Shown: piece by piece, positions 7,770 to 18,240 of the stretch | Layout of the letters: every line of letters starts with the position of its first letter | Numbering within the stretch: the stretch's first letter is position 1 | Assembly: GCF_017652985.1 (NCBI RefSeq) | Contig: NZ_JAGGDJ010000001.1 | Coordinates: forward strand, 124,001-188,000 | From: Paenibacillus artemisiicola | GTDB taxonomy: Bacteria; Bacillota; Bacilli; Paenibacillales; Paenibacillaceae | DNA length: 64,000 nucleotides | Direction of reading: 5' to 3' | Translations under genes and position numbers: made by a program | The notes under the pieces: generated by a model | Database searches by the model: none | What the model was told of the DNA's origin: nothing | Seen by the model: only the letters and a program-made list of their open reading frames with translations

Positions 7770-9011
7770 GTGGAGCCATCCGTACAAGTGCTGATCGTGG
7801 ACGAACGGCCGGAGCATCTGGCCGCCGTCGAAGCCGCCATCGCCGGAATGCCGGGCCTCGCGATGCGGGCCTATTCGGGGCGCGAGGCGCTGCGCCGCTT
7901 GCTGGACCACGACTTCGCCGTCATCGTCCTCGCCGTCCGGATGTCCGAAATGAACGGCTTCGAAACGGCGCGCATGATCAAGGCGCGGGACAAGTCGCGG
8001 CATATCCCGATTATTTTTCTTTCCGCGGGCGAACGCGGGGAATCCGGCGAGACGGCGGAATTTCCGGGCGCCGTGGATTATATGGAGTGGCCCGTCATTC
8101 CGCAGGTGCTGCGGGCCAAGGTCGAGGGATACATCGGCTTCTACGAGGCGAACCGGTCGCTTAGCCGGCAGAGCGAGCTGCTAAAGCTGCAAACGCATCA
8201 GCTGGAGAAAGCGAACCGGGAGCTGCAGCGGGCGAAGGAGGAGGCCGAGGTGGCCTCGCGCGCCAAGTCGGATTTCCTGGCGATGATGAGCCATGAAATC
8301 CGGACGCCGCTGAACGGCATCATCGGCATGTCCGATCTGCTGCTGACGTGCGATCTGCCCCGCGAGCAGGCCGAGATGGTCGAAATCATCTTTACGAGCG
8401 GGAATGCCCTGCTGAACGTCATTAATCATATTTTGGATTTCTCGAAACTGGAATCCGGCAAATTGGCGCTGAACGAGGAACCGTTCGCGCTCCGCGCGTG
8501 CGTGGACGAGACGCTGGAGCTGTTCACGGCGAACGTGCGCAAGCTTCGGCTGACCGTCGGCGTGAACGTCGATCCGGCGCTGCCCGAAGTCATTGCCGGC
8601 GATATGCTCCGGCTGCGGCAGGTGCTCGTCAACCTGATCGGCAACGCCGTGAAATTCACGCCGGAAGGCCGGATCGATATCGGCGCGAAGCTGATGGAGG
8701 AGCGGGGCGAACGGCTGCTGATCGAATTTTCCGTCCGGGACACGGGCATCGGCATCCCGGCCGGCAAGCTGCGGCTGCTCTTCCAGCCGTTCTATCAGGT
8801 CGACGGCTCCGCGAACCGCAAATTCGACGGGACGGGCCTCGGACTGTCCATCAGCAAAGCGCTCGTCGAGCTGATGGGCGGCACGATCGAGGCCGTCCCC
8901 GTCCGCGGCCGCGGCGCTTTGTTCCGGTTCACGATCGCGGCGCGACGCGTGCCCGGCGCCGGGCAAGCCAATGGCAAGACCAATCTCGATGAAGGCAGGG
9001 ATTCCCTATGA
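7770..9011 (+). CDS. Soluble histidine kinase with degenerate receiver domain
   Basis: 413-residue cytoplasmic kinase. Residues 1-125 form a receiver-like domain ([15 protein letters not shown]), but the usual phospho-acceptor Asp is Ala55 in [13 protein letters not shown], and the conserved Lys before Pro is Trp (YMEWPV). A coiled coil leads to HisKA ([10 protein letters not shown], His175) and an HATPase_c domain with N, G1 (DTGIGIP) and G2 ([10 protein letters not shown]) boxes. I chose GTG 7770 because AAGGAGGGG lies 11 bases upstream. It overlaps the next kinase gene by 4 bases (ATGA), so the two are translationally coupled and probably work together. No membrane segment. Confidence 0.88.
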   Translation: MEPSVQVLIVDERPEHLAAVEAAIAGMPGLAMRAYSGREALRRLLDHDFAVIVLAVRMSEMNGFETARMIKARDKSRHIPIIFLSAGERGESGETAEFPGAVDYMEWPVIPQVLRAKVEGYIGFYEANRSLSRQSELLKLQTHQLEKANRELQRAKEEAEVASRAKSDFLAMMSHEIRTPLNGIIGMSDLLLTCDLPREQAEMVEIIFTSGNALLNVINHILDFSKLESGKLALNEEPFALRACVDETLELFTANVRKLRLTVGVNVDPALPEVIAGDMLRLRQVLVNLIGNAVKFTPEGRIDIGAKLMEERGERLLIEFSVRDTGIGIPAGKLRLLFQPFYQVDGSANRKFDGTGLGLSISKALVELMGGTIEAVPVRGRGALFRFTIAARRVPGAGQANGKTNLDEGRDSL

Positions 9012-12000
9012 TCGAACCCGATAACGAATGGCCGATGCAGACGGCCGATCCGCTCGACGCGGGGCTGCTGCTCGGCGCCTTGATGGCGATGAAGAAGGGC
9101 GATTTCGCGTATCGGCTGCCCTATCACCTGACCGGCGTATCCGGCAAGGTCGCGGATACGTTCAACGAAATCGCCGATATGATGGAAAGCCTGGTGAAGG
9201 AAGCGGAGTCCGTCGCGCGGGTCGTCGGCAAGGAAGGGAAGCTAAGCCGGCGCTTCGTCCACAAGAACCCGGGCGGCTCCTGGGAGACGGCGGTGGATTC
9301 GCTGAACGGACTCGTCGTCGACCTCATTCAGCCGACGAGCGAGATGGTGCGGGTAATCAACGCCGTCGCGCAGGGCGACCTGTCGCAGAAGGTGGAGCTC
9401 GAGTTCGAGGGGCGGCCGCTCACCGGCGAATTCCAGCGGACGGCGAACAACATCAACCGGATGGTGAACCAGCTGAGCACGTTCGCGTCGGAGGTGACGC
9501 GGGTGGCGCGCGAGGTCGGGACCGACGGCAAGCTCGGCGGACAGGCGGACGTGAAGGGCGTCTCCGGCACCTGGAAGGACTTGACCGACAGCGTCAACAA
9601 CATGGCGAGCAATTTGACGGATCAGGTCCGCAACATCGCCGCCGTAACGACCGCCGTCGCGAACGGCGACTTGTCCAAACAGATCACGGTCAGCGCCAAA
9701 GGCGAGATCATGGAGCTGAAGAACACGATCAACACGATGGTGGACCAGCTCTCGACGTTCGCCTCGGAAGTGACGCGGGTGGCGCGCGAGGTCGGGACGG
9801 AAGGCAAGCTCGGCGGGCAAGCGGACGTGAAGGGCGTTTCCGGCACGTGGCGCGATTTGACCGAGAGCGTCAATTACATGGCGAGCAACCTGACGAACCA
9901 GGTGCGGAACATCGCGGTCGTGACGACGGCGGTGGCGAACGGCGACCTGTCGAAGAAGATCACGGCGGACGTGCAGGGCGAGATTCTGGAGCTGAAGAAC
10001 ACGATCAACACGATGGTGGACCAGCTTTCGACGTTCGCCTCCGAGGTAACGCGGATGGCGCGCGAGGTCGGCACGGAAGGCATCCTGGGCGGACAAGCCG
10101 AGGTCAGCGGCGTGGCGGGCACGTGGCGCGATTTGACCGAGAGCGTCAACTACATGGCGAGCAACCTGACCAATCAGGTGCGGAACATCGCGGAGGTCAC
10201 GACGGCGGTCGCGAAGGGCGACTTGTCGAAGACGATCACCGTCGACGCGAAAGGCGAGATCCTGCAGCTGAAAAGCACGATCAACACGATGGTGGACCAG
10301 CTGAGCAATTTCGCCTCCGAGGTGACGCGGGTGGCGCGCGAAGTCTCCAACGAAGGCATCCTGGGCGGCCGGGCGGACGTGCAAGGCGTATCGGGCACGT
10401 GGAAGGATCTCACGGACAGCGTCAATTTCATGGCGAGCACGCTGACCGATCAGGTGCGGAATATCGCCGAAGTCACGACGGCGGTGGCGAAGGGCGACCT
10501 GTCGAAGCACATCACGGTTAGCGCGAAGGGCGAGATCATGGAGCTGAAGAACACGATCAACACGATGGTGGACCAGCTCTCGACGTTCTCCTCCGAGGTG
10601 ACGCGGGTGGCCCGCGAGGTCGGCACGGAAGGCATCCTGGGCGGACAAGCCCAAGTGCGCGGCGTGGCGGGCACCTGGTACGACTTGACCGAAAGCGTCA
10701 ATTACATGGCGAGCAACCTGACGAACCAGGTCCGCAACATCGCGGTCGTGACGACGGCGGTGGCGAACGGCGACCTGTCGAAGAAGATCACGGCGGACGT
10801 GCAGGGCGAGATCCTGGAGCTGAAGAACACGATCAACACGATGGTGGACCAGCTCTCGACGTTCGCCTCCGAGGTGACGCGGGTCGCCCGCGAGGTCGGC
10901 ACCGAAGGGAAGCTCGGCGGCCAGGCGCAGGTGAAGGGCGTCGGCGGCACGTGGCAGGATTTGACCGAAGGCGTCAACAGCATGGCCCGCAACCTGACCG
11001 ACCAGGTGCGCAACATCGCGGAGGTCACGACGGCGGTGGCGAAGGGCGATCTCTCGAAGAAGATCACGGTCGACGTCAAGGGCGAAATTCTCGAGCTGAA
11101 AAATACGATGAACACGATGGTGGACCAGCTGAGCAACTTCGCCTCCGAGGTGACGAGGGTCGCGCGCGAGGTCGGCACGGAAGGGAAGCTCGGCGCGCAG
11201 GCCGAGGTGAAGGACGTCTCGGGCACGTGGAAGGATTTGACCGACACGGTCAACTACATGGCGAGCAACCTGACCGTGCAGATGCGGAATATCGCCGGCG
11301 TCACGACGGCGGTGGCGAACGGCGACCTGTCGAAGAAGATCACGGTCGACGTCAAGGGTGAGCTGTTCGAGCTGAAGAACACGATCAATACGATGGTGGA
11401 CCAGCTCAATTCCTTCGCGTCGGAGGTCACGCGGGTGGCGCGGGAGGTCGGGACGGAAGGCAAGCTCGGCGGCCAAGCGCAGGTGCGCGGCGTCGGCGGC
11501 ATCTGGAAGGATCTCACCGATCACGTCAATATCATGGCGACGAACCTGACGGACCAAGTGCGCGGCATCGCCAAGGTCGTGACCGCCGTGGCGAACGGGA
11601 ACATGAAGCAGAAGCTGAACGTGGAGGCCAAAGGCGAGATCGCCGAGCTGACCGACACGATCAACAACATGATCGACACGCTGGCGACGTTCGCGGTGCA
11701 GGTCACGACCGTCGCCCGCGAGGTCGGCGCGGAAGGCAAGCTCGGCGGCCAAGCCCACGTGCCCGGCGCGGCGGGCACGTGGCGCGATTTGACCGATAAC
11801 GTCAATTACATGGCGACGACCTTGACGACGCAGGTTCGGGCGATTACGAACGTCGCGACCGCCGTGACGAAGGGCGACCTGTCGCGGACGATCGACGTGG
11901 CCGCGGCGGGCGACGTGGCGACGCTGAAGGATAATATCAACGAGATGATCCGCAACCTGAAGGAGACGACGCGGATCAACACGGAGCAGGACTGGCTGAA

Positions 12001-14734
12001 GACGAACCTGGCGAAGTTTTCCCGCCAGCTGCAGGGCCAGCGCGACCTTAACGCGGTCTGCCGGATGATCCTGTCGGAGCTCGCGCCGCTCGTCTCGATG
12101 CAGCACGGCGTGTTCTACATCAACGAGACGGCGAACGGCGAGCCGTCGCTCGCGCTGTTCGCGAGCTACGCCTACCAGCAGCGCAAGCATCTGTCCAATG
12201 CGTTCCGCGCGGGCGAAGGGCTCGTCGGCCAGTGCCTCATCGAGAAGCAGCGCATCCTGCTCACGAACGTCCCGAACGACTACGTCGTCATCTCCTCGGG
12301 GCTCGGCGAGGCGACGCCGCTCAATATCGTGCTGCTGCCGATCATTTTCGAGGATCAGGTGCTGGCGGTGCTGGAGCTGGCGTCCTTCCGGCGGTTCACG
12401 GAGATCGACATCGCCTTCCTGGACCAGTTGACGGAATCGATCGGAATCGTCATCAACACGATGCAGGCGAACCTGCGGACGGAGCAGCTGCTGGCGCAGT
12501 CGCAGCTGTTGACCGAGGAGCTGCAGAAGCAGCAGGACGAGCTGAAGAACACGAACGAGGAGCTGGAGGACAAGGCAAAGCTGCTCGTCATCCAGAAGGC
12601 CGAGGTCGAGAGCAAGAACAACGAGGTCGAGCTGGCGAAGCGCTATTTGGAAGAGAAGGCGGAGCAGCTCGCGCTGACGTCGCGGTATAAATCGGAGTTT
12701 CTCGCGAACATGTCGCACGAGCTGCGCACCCCGCTGAATTCGCTTCTGCTGCTGGCGGAGCAGCTGGCGGAGAATTCCGAGGCGAATCTGTCCGAGCAGC
12801 AGGTGAAATTCGCCAAGACGATTCAGGAATCCGGGCTCGACCTGCTCAATCTGATCAACGACATTCTCGACCTATCCAAAATCGAATCCGGCACGGTGAC
12901 CCCGGAATACGGTAACGTCTCGCTGGCCGATCTGACCGGCGGATTGGACCGGATGTTCCGGCAGATCGTGACGAACAAGCAGCTCGACTTTCGGCTGACG
13001 ACGGAGCCCGGCGTGCCCGCGGTCATCTCGACGGACGCGAAGCGCTTGCAGCAGATCCTGAAGAACCTGCTGTCGAACGCGTTCAAGTTCACCGAGCAGG
13101 GCCAGGTCATGCTGCAGATCCGCCGGGCGGACGGCGGGTGGAGCGCGGACAACGAGGCGCTGAACCGGGCGAAGACGGTGCTCTGCTTCTCCGTCAGCGA
13201 CACCGGCATCGGCATCCCGGCCGAGAAGCAGCAGATCATCTTCGAGGCGTTCCAGCAGGCGGACGGCAGCACGAACCGCGAATACGGCGGCACGGGGCTC
13301 GGCCTCGCGATCTCCAAGGAAATCGCGGCGATGCTCGGCGGCGAGCTGACCCTCTACAGCGTGCCGGGCATCGGCAGCACGTTCAACTTCTATTTGCCGC
13401 TCGACGCCGAGGCGGACGAGCCGGCGCCGAAGCCGGCTTACGTGCCGGAGGTGATCGACGTCGCGCCGCAGGTCCGGTCGCGGAGCTTGTCCGCGTACTC
13501 GGGCGAGCCGGCGATCGACGACCGGGAAACGATCGCGCCGGGCGACCGGGTGTTCCTGATCGTGGAAGACGACATGAAGTTCAATGAGATTTTGCTCGAT
13601 CTGCTGCGAAAGAAAGGCGTGAAGGCGATCGTCACCACGAAAGGGGCCGACGCGCTGCACCTGGCCGTCCGTTACAAGCCCGACGCCATCACGCTCGACC
13701 TGCGGCTCGGCGACATGGACGGCTGGCTCGTGATCGAGCAGCTGAAGAACAATCCGGACGTCCGCCACATCCCGATCTGCGTCATTTCCGTCGAGGAGGA
13801 CGCCGTCGAGCTGCTGCGCAAGGGCGTCACCGATTGCATCCGCAAGCCGGTATCGCACGAGGAGCTCGACCGGGCGCTGGAGCGGCTCGGCGCGGAAGCC
13901 GGCCGCGGCGTCCGCCAGCTGCTCGTCGCCATGCACGACGAAGAGCGCCGCGGCCGCATGGCGGAGCTCGTGGCCGGCAAGGACGTCAAGCTCGTCGCCG
14001 TGGACACGCAGCGCAAGGCGGCGAACCAGCTGAAGGCGAAGGCGTTCGATTGCGTCGTCGTCGACAACGACCTGCCGGACTTCGCGCTCGCCGCGCTGGT
14101 ACGCGACCTGCAGAAGCTGCCGGAGCGGCGGCATGTGCCGATCGTGCTGCACGCGAGCCGAAAGCCGCTGCCCGGCGAGGCTCGGGAAGCGGAAGAGCTG
14201 GCGCGGCACGCCGTGCTGAAGGAGGCCGGGACATGGGTGACGCTGCTGGAGGATACCGCGCTGTTCCTGCATCGCAAGACGGAAAACCTAACGGATTCGT
14301 CCCGGGAGATGCTCGTCCGGCAGCGGACGTCCGACGAGTCGATCGCCTTCAAGAAGGTGCTCGTCGTCGACGACGACATCCGGAACATCTTCGCGCTGAC
14401 GACGATTCTCGAACGGCACAACATGCAGGTGCTTCCGGCCGAGAACGGCCATGACGCCATCCGGACGCTGGAGCAGAATCCCGACGTCGACATCGTGCTG
14501 ATGGACATCATGATGCCGGTCATGGACGGGTACGAGACGACGCGGGCGATCCGCGAACGAAGCGCGTTCGCCGAGCTGCCGATCATCGCCTTGACCGCGA
14601 AGGCGATGAAGGGCGACCGGGAGCTCTGCCTGGAAGCGGGCGCGTCGGACTACATCACGAAGCCGGTCAACAGCGCGCAGCTGCTGACGATGATCCGCCA
14701 TTGGCTGGGCAAGCCGGTATTGGAGCCGAGATAA
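9008..14734 (+). CDS. Poly-HAMP hybrid histidine kinase
   Basis: Very large soluble kinase (1908 residues) with the architecture of fungal Nik1/group III hybrid kinases. After a divergent HAMP-like lead come nine 92-residue units (about residues 155-982), each holding two HAMP modules. They are followed by a GAF domain (about 1010-1160), a coiled coil, HisKA ([14 protein letters not shown], His1237), HATPase_c ([17 protein letters not shown]), and three receivers. Receiver 1 has Asp1564 (TLDLRL); the middle one is degenerate in its acidic pocket but keeps Asp1686; receiver 3 is canonical with Asp1833 ([11 protein letters not shown]). No transmembrane segment. The signal sensed is unknown; osmotic or redox sensing is inferred only by analogy to Nik1. 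Confidence 0.92.
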   Translation: MIEPDNEWPMQTADPLDAGLLLGALMAMKKGDFAYRLPYHLTGVSGKVADTFNEIADMMESLVKEAESVARVVGKEGKLSRRFVHKNPGGSWETAVDSLNGLVVDLIQPTSEMVRVINAVAQGDLSQKVELEFEGRPLTGEFQRTANNINRMVNQLSTFASEVTRVAREVGTDGKLGGQADVKGVSGTWKDLTDSVNNMASNLTDQVRNIAAVTTAVANGDLSKQITVSAKGEIMELKNTINTMVDQLSTFASEVTRVAREVGTEGKLGGQADVKGVSGTWRDLTESVNYMASNLTNQVRNIAVVTTAVANGDLSKKITADVQGEILELKNTINTMVDQLSTFASEVTRMAREVGTEGILGGQAEVSGVAGTWRDLTESVNYMASNLTNQVRNIAEVTTAVAKGDLSKTITVDAKGEILQLKSTINTMVDQLSNFASEVTRVAREVSNEGILGGRADVQGVSGTWKDLTDSVNFMASTLTDQVRNIAEVTTAVAKGDLSKHITVSAKGEIMELKNTINTMVDQLSTFSSEVTRVAREVGTEGILGGQAQVRGVAGTWYDLTESVNYMASNLTNQVRNIAVVTTAVANGDLSKKITADVQGEILELKNTINTMVDQLSTFASEVTRVAREVGTEGKLGGQAQVKGVGGTWQDLTEGVNSMARNLTDQVRNIAEVTTAVAKGDLSKKITVDVKGEILELKNTMNTMVDQLSNFASEVTRVAREVGTEGKLGAQAEVKDVSGTWKDLTDTVNYMASNLTVQMRNIAGVTTAVANGDLSKKITVDVKGELFELKNTINTMVDQLNSFASEVTRVAREVGTEGKLGGQAQVRGVGGIWKDLTDHVNIMATNLTDQVRGIAKVVTAVANGNMKQKLNVEAKGEIAELTDTINNMIDTLATFAVQVTTVAREVGAEGKLGGQAHVPGAAGTWRDLTDNVNYMATTLTTQVRAITNVATAVTKGDLSRTIDVAAAGDVATLKDNINEMIRNLKETTRINTEQDWLKTNLAKFSRQLQGQRDLNAVCRMILSELAPLVSMQHGVFYINETANGEPSLALFASYAYQQRKHLSNAFRAGEGLVGQCLIEKQRILLTNVPNDYVVISSGLGEATPLNIVLLPIIFEDQVLAVLELASFRRFTEIDIAFLDQLTESIGIVINTMQANLRTEQLLAQSQLLTEELQKQQDELKNTNEELEDKAKLLVIQKAEVESKNNEVELAKRYLEEKAEQLALTSRYKSEFLANMSHELRTPLNSLLLLAEQLAENSEANLSEQQVKFAKTIQESGLDLLNLINDILDLSKIESGTVTPEYGNVSLADLTGGLDRMFRQIVTNKQLDFRLTTEPGVPAVISTDAKRLQQILKNLLSNAFKFTEQGQVMLQIRRADGGWSADNEALNRAKTVLCFSVSDTGIGIPAEKQQIIFEAFQQADGSTNREYGGTGLGLAISKEIAAMLGGELTLYSVPGIGSTFNFYLPLDAEADEPAPKPAYVPEVIDVAPQVRSRSLSAYSGEPAIDDRETIAPGDRVFLIVEDDMKFNEILLDLLRKKGVKAIVTTKGADALHLAVRYKPDAITLDLRLGDMDGWLVIEQLKNNPDVRHIPICVISVEEDAVELLRKGVTDCIRKPVSHEELDRALERLGAEAGRGVRQLLVAMHDEERRGRMAELVAGKDVKLVAVDTQRKAANQLKAKAFDCVVVDNDLPDFALAALVRDLQKLPERRHVPIVLHASRKPLPGEAREAEELARHAVLKEAGTWVTLLEDTALFLHRKTENLTDSSREMLVRQRTSDESIAFKKVLVVDDDIRNIFALTTILERHNMQVLPAENGHDAIRTLEQNPDVDIVLMDIMMPVMDGYETTRAIRERSAFAELPIIALTAKAMKGDRELCLEAGASDYITKPVNSAQLLTMIRHWLGKPVLEPR
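9470..11953 (+). repeat. Nine in-frame 276-bp direct repeats (poly-HAMP)
   Basis: Tandem units of exactly 276 bp; for example cagct occurs at 9470 and again at 9746. Each encodes [22 protein letters not shown]-like sequence then NGDLSKKIT. Units 1-8 are very alike at the DNA level; unit 9 (11678-11953) is more diverged. The similarity makes copy-number change by recombination likely. Confidence 0.95.
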
Positions 14735-14788
14735 GTCGATGCGCGGGGCGGACGAGGTGAGGCAAACGATGGCAGGGAAATCGTAAAG

Positions 14789-14820
14789 AAAAGGGCAGCC
14801 GAGGCTTCGGCTGCCCTTTT
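14789..14820. terminator. Bidirectional intrinsic terminator
   Basis: Perfect 14-bp stem (14789-14802 with 14807-14820), 4-base loop, AAAA and TTTT at the ends. It separates the hybrid kinase gene from the convergent LysM gene. Confidence 0.9.
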
Positions 14821-14835
14821 CGCCCGGGTCCGGGA

Positions 14836-15231
14836 TTAGTTTTGCTGGCCGTTCGCCATGCCTTGCTGGCCGGCCGCCATGCCTTGCTGAGCGGGCGCTT
14901 CCGCGTACGTCTTGTGGCAGTGCATGTTGGAGATGCGGGGAATGGTGACCGTTTCGCCGGCCTTCAGCTGGTTCGGGTTCAGGTGCGGATTCGCTTCTTC
15001 CATCATGACGTGCGGCATGTTGTATTTGTGGCAGATCGAAGCCATCGTGTCGCCCGGCTTCACCTGATGCTGGGCGAAGATCATGTCGGCCGCTTGATCG
15101 TCGCGGAAGAACGGAAAGAAGAACGGGGAGAAGAAGAACGTCGGGAACAGGAAGCGGCCCGGGAAAAACGGGCTGGGGAACGGGCGGAAGAACGGGCGTC
15201 CGAAGCCGCCGCCGAAAAATGCGCGATTCAT
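14836..15231 (-). CDS. LysM domain protein with Phe/Pro-rich N-terminus
   Basis: 131-residue protein. The first 45 residues are dominated by Phe, Pro, Gly and Arg (NRAFFGGGFGRPFFRPF and onward), an unusual sticky low-complexity tract. A LysM domain follows (HQVKPGDTMASICHKYNM to LKAGETVTIPRI), expected to bind peptidoglycan or chitin-like glycan. The tail is QQGMAxGQQ-rich. There is no normal signal peptide. In spore formers such proteins are often spore-coat or cortex associated (SafA-like); that is inference. The ATG at 15231 follows GGAGGT; an upstream ATG at 15264 does not. Confidence 0.85.
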   Translation of the reverse strand: MNRAFFGGGFGRPFFRPFPSPFFPGRFLFPTFFFSPFFFPFFRDDQAADMIFAQHQVKPGDTMASICHKYNMPHVMMEEANPHLNPNQLKAGETVTIPRISNMHCHKTYAEAPAQQGMAAGQQGMANGQQN

Positions 15232-15391
15232 GGTATTACCTCCGTTGTTTTTAGTGATAGTCAAAAGTCTATATATCGTATTACGCTCCCGCCCATTGGT
15301 GACAGTTCAGGACGTTTTTTCCGGCTTCACGCCGCCCGGCCCCGGGTAAAGTTCTTGTAAAAACGCTGCGAAGCGACGGGGGTTGAGAAGG

Positions 15392-16066
15392 ATGGACTAT
15401 ACGATGATCGCGTTGAAGCTCGCGACGGGCTTCTTCGGGCTGTGGCTGATGACGAAGCTGCTGGGCAAGAAGGAAATTTCCCAGCTGACGCCGTTCGACT
15501 TCGTGTCGTCGCTCATGTTGAGCGAGCTCGTCGGCAATACGATCTACGACCGGCAGGTGCATTTCCTCGAGCTGATCTACTCGCTCGCGCTGTGGATGGC
15601 GCTGTCGCTCGCGCTCGAGAAAGCGGTTCAGCTGCTGCCTTGGTTGTCGGTGCCGCTAAGCGGCAGGCCGGATATCGTCATCCGCGACGGGGAAGTCGAT
15701 CTCCGCGCCATGCGGCGCAACAAGCTCGACATGCACCAGATCGGCATGCTGCTGCGGGAGCAGGGGGTATTCAGCGTGAAGGAGGTCGCGTTCGCCGTAT
15801 TCGAGCCGAACGGCAGCCTGAGCATTATGAAGAAACCGGACGAAGAGCCGCCGAAGCGGCGCGATCTCGGGCTTTCGGTCAAGCCGGCGTCGCTGCCGCG
15901 CATTCTCATCTCGCAGGGGTACGTGCAGCACGACGAGCTACGGGAGCTCGGGAAGGACGAAGCGTGGCTGCTGGCGCTGCTGCGGGAACGGGGCGTCGAA
16001 CGGCCGCGGGACGTGTATTATGCGGAATGGTCCGAGGATGCGGGCCTTCACGAACAGCGGTACTGA
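15392..16066 (+). CDS. DUF421 membrane protein (YetF/YrbG-like)
   Basis: 224-residue membrane protein. Three hydrophobic segments occupy about the first 85 residues, including KLATGFFGLWLMTKLLGKKE and LIYSLALWMALSLAL. A soluble domain follows, with the family motif GRPDIVIRDGEVD then RNKLDMHQIGMLLREQGVFSVKEVAFAVFEPNGSLSI. In Bacillus the DUF421 family includes YetF and YrbG. The molecular role is not settled. ATG 15392 has GGGGGT 9 bases upstream; a TTG at 15383 is the only earlier option. Monocistronic, ended by the hairpin at 16117. Confidence 0.88.
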   Translation: MDYTMIALKLATGFFGLWLMTKLLGKKEISQLTPFDFVSSLMLSELVGNTIYDRQVHFLELIYSLALWMALSLALEKAVQLLPWLSVPLSGRPDIVIRDGEVDLRAMRRNKLDMHQIGMLLREQGVFSVKEVAFAVFEPNGSLSIMKKPDEEPPKRRDLGLSVKPASLPRILISQGYVQHDELRELGKDEAWLLALLRERGVERPRDVYYAEWSEDAGLHEQRY

Positions 16067-16116
16067 AGTCGGCTTGCGGCCAGCGGCCTGGCTTATCTCA
16101 GAGCTGACGAAGGCGG

Positions 16117-16155
16117 GTCCGGTCGAAGGAGAGATCCGTCGACCGGACTCTTTTT
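16117..16155 (+). terminator. Intrinsic terminator
   Basis: 10-bp stem (16117-16126 with 16139-16148) followed by TCTTTTT, downstream of the DUF421 gene. Confidence 0.85.
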
Positions 16156-16322
16156 GGCGCGTCCGTCGATGCGCGGTCGAAACGGCCTTTTCCGTTTTCC
16201 GGATGGCGGCTATCTTGGATCGGAATACCCGCGCGCTTGAAATGAGGCCGGCAATGGGGCGATAATGGCGGTACGGCGCTTCCGTTCGGAAGCGCGATGC
16301 TCGGGAGAGGGGCGCGGGCCGG

Positions 16323-16598
16323 ATGAGAGAGGCGATTAACGAGGCGATCGGCGAGACGCTTAACGAAGCGGTCTGTCCGCTATGCGGCGGCGTCAACGCG
16401 TGCGCGGGCAGCCGGGCTTGCTGGTGCGCGGGCGAAGCGTTCCCGGAGGGGTTATTCGCGTTCGTCCCGCCGGAGGCGCGAGGAAGGGCGTGCATCTGCC
16501 GGTTCTGTCTCGAATCTTATAAGGAAACGGGTCACCCCCTGCGGAAGGAGACGCGCGCGAAGGAGAGCGGATCATCCGGGGAGCCTTCGGGCGCATAA
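16323..16598 (+). CDS. Cysteine-rich CWC family protein
   Basis: Small 91-residue protein of the Cys-rich CWC family. Visible pattern: CPLCGGVNAC, then CWC, then VPPEARGRACICRFCLE. The Cys pairs suggest a bound metal, probably zinc; the function is unknown. The first 16 residues (MREAINEAIGETLNEA) look like an amphipathic helix. It lies 14 bases upstream of a nitronate monooxygenase gene with that gene's ribosome site directly after its stop, so the two form an operon. Confidence 0.8.
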   Translation: MREAINEAIGETLNEAVCPLCGGVNACAGSRACWCAGEAFPEGLFAFVPPEARGRACICRFCLESYKETGHPLRKETRAKESGSSGEPSGA

Positions 16599-16612
16599 GG
16601 AGGAGAACGAGC

Positions 16613-17689
16613 ATGAATCTTCGATTGGATACGGACGTCTGCCGGCTGTTCGGCATTCGGTATCCGTTGTTTTTGGCGGGGATGGCCGGCGGACCGGGAA
16701 CCGCGGAGCTGGCCGCGGCCGTCTCGGAGGCGGGCGGGCTCGGCTTCCTGGGCGCGGCGTACATGGAGCCGGAAGCGATCCGGGAAGCGATTCGCGCGAT
16801 CCGCGCGAAGACGGGCGCGCCGTTCGGCGTCAATTTGTTTACCGTCTCGCTGACGGACCGGAACGACGGCGTCGAGGCGGTGCAGGGACGGTTGGACGCC
16901 ATTCGCGACCGGCTCGGCATCGAACGGGCGGGCGCGGCGCCGGTGCGAACGCCGGACCGGTTCGAGGAGCAGGTCCAAGTCGTGCTGGACGAGCGCGTGC
17001 CCGTGATCAGCACGGCGTTCGGCTTGCTGCCGGAGCGGCTGGCGGCGCGGGCGAGGGAGGCCGGCATGCGGATCGTCGCGATGGCGACGACCGTGCGCGA
17101 GGCGATGCTGGCCGAGCAGGCGGGCTGCGACGCCGTCGTCGCGCAAGGCGCCGAAGCCGGCGGCCATCGCGGCACGTTCGAGCTGGACGAGCACCCGATG
17201 GGAGCGGCGGTCGGCACGTTCGCGCTGGTGCCGCAAATCGCGGACCGCGTGCGCATCCCCGTCATTGCCGCGGGCGGGATCATGGACGGGCGCGGGCTCG
17301 TCGCCGCCCTGGCGCTCGGCGCTCAAGGCGCGCAGCTCGGGACGCGCTTCCTGACGGCCGCCGAGTCCGGCGCGCAAGCCGCCTACCGGAAGGCGCTGCT
17401 CGGTAGCACGGAGGAGAGCACCGTGATCACGAAGGCATTCTCCGGCCGCCCCGCGCGCGGCATCCGCAACGCGTTCGTGCGGGAATGGGAAGCGGGCGGC
17501 CTGGAGCCGCTGCCGTTCCCGACGCAAAACACCGCGACGCGCGACATCCGGGGCGCCGCCGCGAAGCAAGGCAACGCCGAATACCTCTCGCTCTGGGCCG
17601 GGCAGGGCACGCGGATGCTGACCGACGGACAGCGGGCGGCGGACATCGTCGCGGAGATCGTCGGGCAGGCCCGGGCGATGCTCGGGTGA
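16613..17689 (+). CDS. Nitronate monooxygenase (2-nitropropane dioxygenase-like)
   Basis: FMN-dependent TIM-barrel oxidoreductase of 358 residues that oxidises alkyl nitronates such as propionate 3-nitronate. Family landmarks are PLFLAGMAGGPGTAELAAAVSEAGGLGFLGA at the N-terminus (FMN phosphate region), GAPFGVNLF, the AQGAEAGGHRGTF loop with the catalytic-type His, and PVIAAGGIMDGRGLVAALALGAQGAQLGTRFL. Length is normal. AAGGAGG lies 9 bases upstream of ATG. Co-transcribed with the CWC gene. Substrate choice within the family cannot be fixed from sequence. Confidence 0.9.
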   Translation: MNLRLDTDVCRLFGIRYPLFLAGMAGGPGTAELAAAVSEAGGLGFLGAAYMEPEAIREAIRAIRAKTGAPFGVNLFTVSLTDRNDGVEAVQGRLDAIRDRLGIERAGAAPVRTPDRFEEQVQVVLDERVPVISTAFGLLPERLAARAREAGMRIVAMATTVREAMLAEQAGCDAVVAQGAEAGGHRGTFELDEHPMGAAVGTFALVPQIADRVRIPVIAAGGIMDGRGLVAALALGAQGAQLGTRFLTAAESGAQAAYRKALLGSTEESTVITKAFSGRPARGIRNAFVREWEAGGLEPLPFPTQNTATRDIRGAAAKQGNAEYLSLWAGQGTRMLTDGQRAADIVAEIVGQARAMLG

Positions 17690-17850
17690 GCGCAGAAGGT
17701 CGTCTACGCATGCGGGATAATAAAGAGATCGATCCGCCTCCGGCGGCTCGCTTGAGCGCCGGCATGGGACCGGTTCGCGAATCGGCGGTGAACGCTCCAA
17801 GCAGCGCCGGCGAAGTCGGATCTTCTATCTGGAAGCTGCACCTGTACGCT

Positions 17851-17887
17851 AAAACGCCAAGAAATCGGATCGATTTCTTGGCGTTTT
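17851..17887. terminator. Bidirectional intrinsic terminator
   Basis: Perfect 17-bp stem (17851-17867 with 17871-17887) with AAAA/TTTT ends, downstream of the nitronate monooxygenase gene. Between 17690 and 18240 I see no gene, only this hairpin and the repeat element that follows. Confidence 0.88.
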
Positions 17888-17936
17888 GATGTTGCGGCTC
17901 TGTAGATTCGATTCCGTGAGGTTAGCTGCAAGTTTA

Positions 17937-18116
17937 GCGGACAGGAGAGACGTTATTCGCAGGATATAAGCCGATCTGACGCGTTTGGCGGACACAGTTG
18001 CACTTATTCAGCCTCATACCCTATTCATGGCCGGCAATGGCGGCAATTAACGGAACGTCAGTCCGATCAACGGGCCTAAATCCCAAAAACTAGCCAATAA
18101 CGGCTTCTGAGTCCGG
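17937..18116. repeat. Intergenic inverted-motif repeat element, copy A (about 180 bp)
   Basis: Two forward copies of a GCGGACA-N7-CGTTATT-like 21-mer start at 17937 and 17988. Two inverted copies end at about 18065 and 18116, all spaced by about 51 bases. The same arrangement and length recur at 32987-33164. Confidence 0.65.
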
Positions 18117-18240
18117 AAAGTGTAGTGGTGAGCGAAAGACGTCTGTTGAACGAACAATGCTGCTTGATCGAGCTAGCCCGCGGCCCTGCGCCGCCGGCCG
18201 CTCGCGGCCCCCGAGCCTCCGATCCCCCTCGCCGGACGCC

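Noticed and set aside
9470-11953. Regular repeats considered as a CRISPR-like array
   Set aside because: Units are 276 bp, contiguous, in frame, and encode HAMP modules; there are no spacers.
9242-12718. 1158-codon open frame on the minus strand opposite the poly-HAMP kinase
   Set aside because: It is a by-product of high GC and the 276-bp repeats; the translation is His/Arg/Leu/Val-rich low complexity and the opposite strand encodes clear HAMP and kinase domains.
17710-17889. Short plus-strand frame ending in the hairpin at 17851-17887
   Set aside because: Its last third is just the translated terminator stem, and it has no ribosome site.
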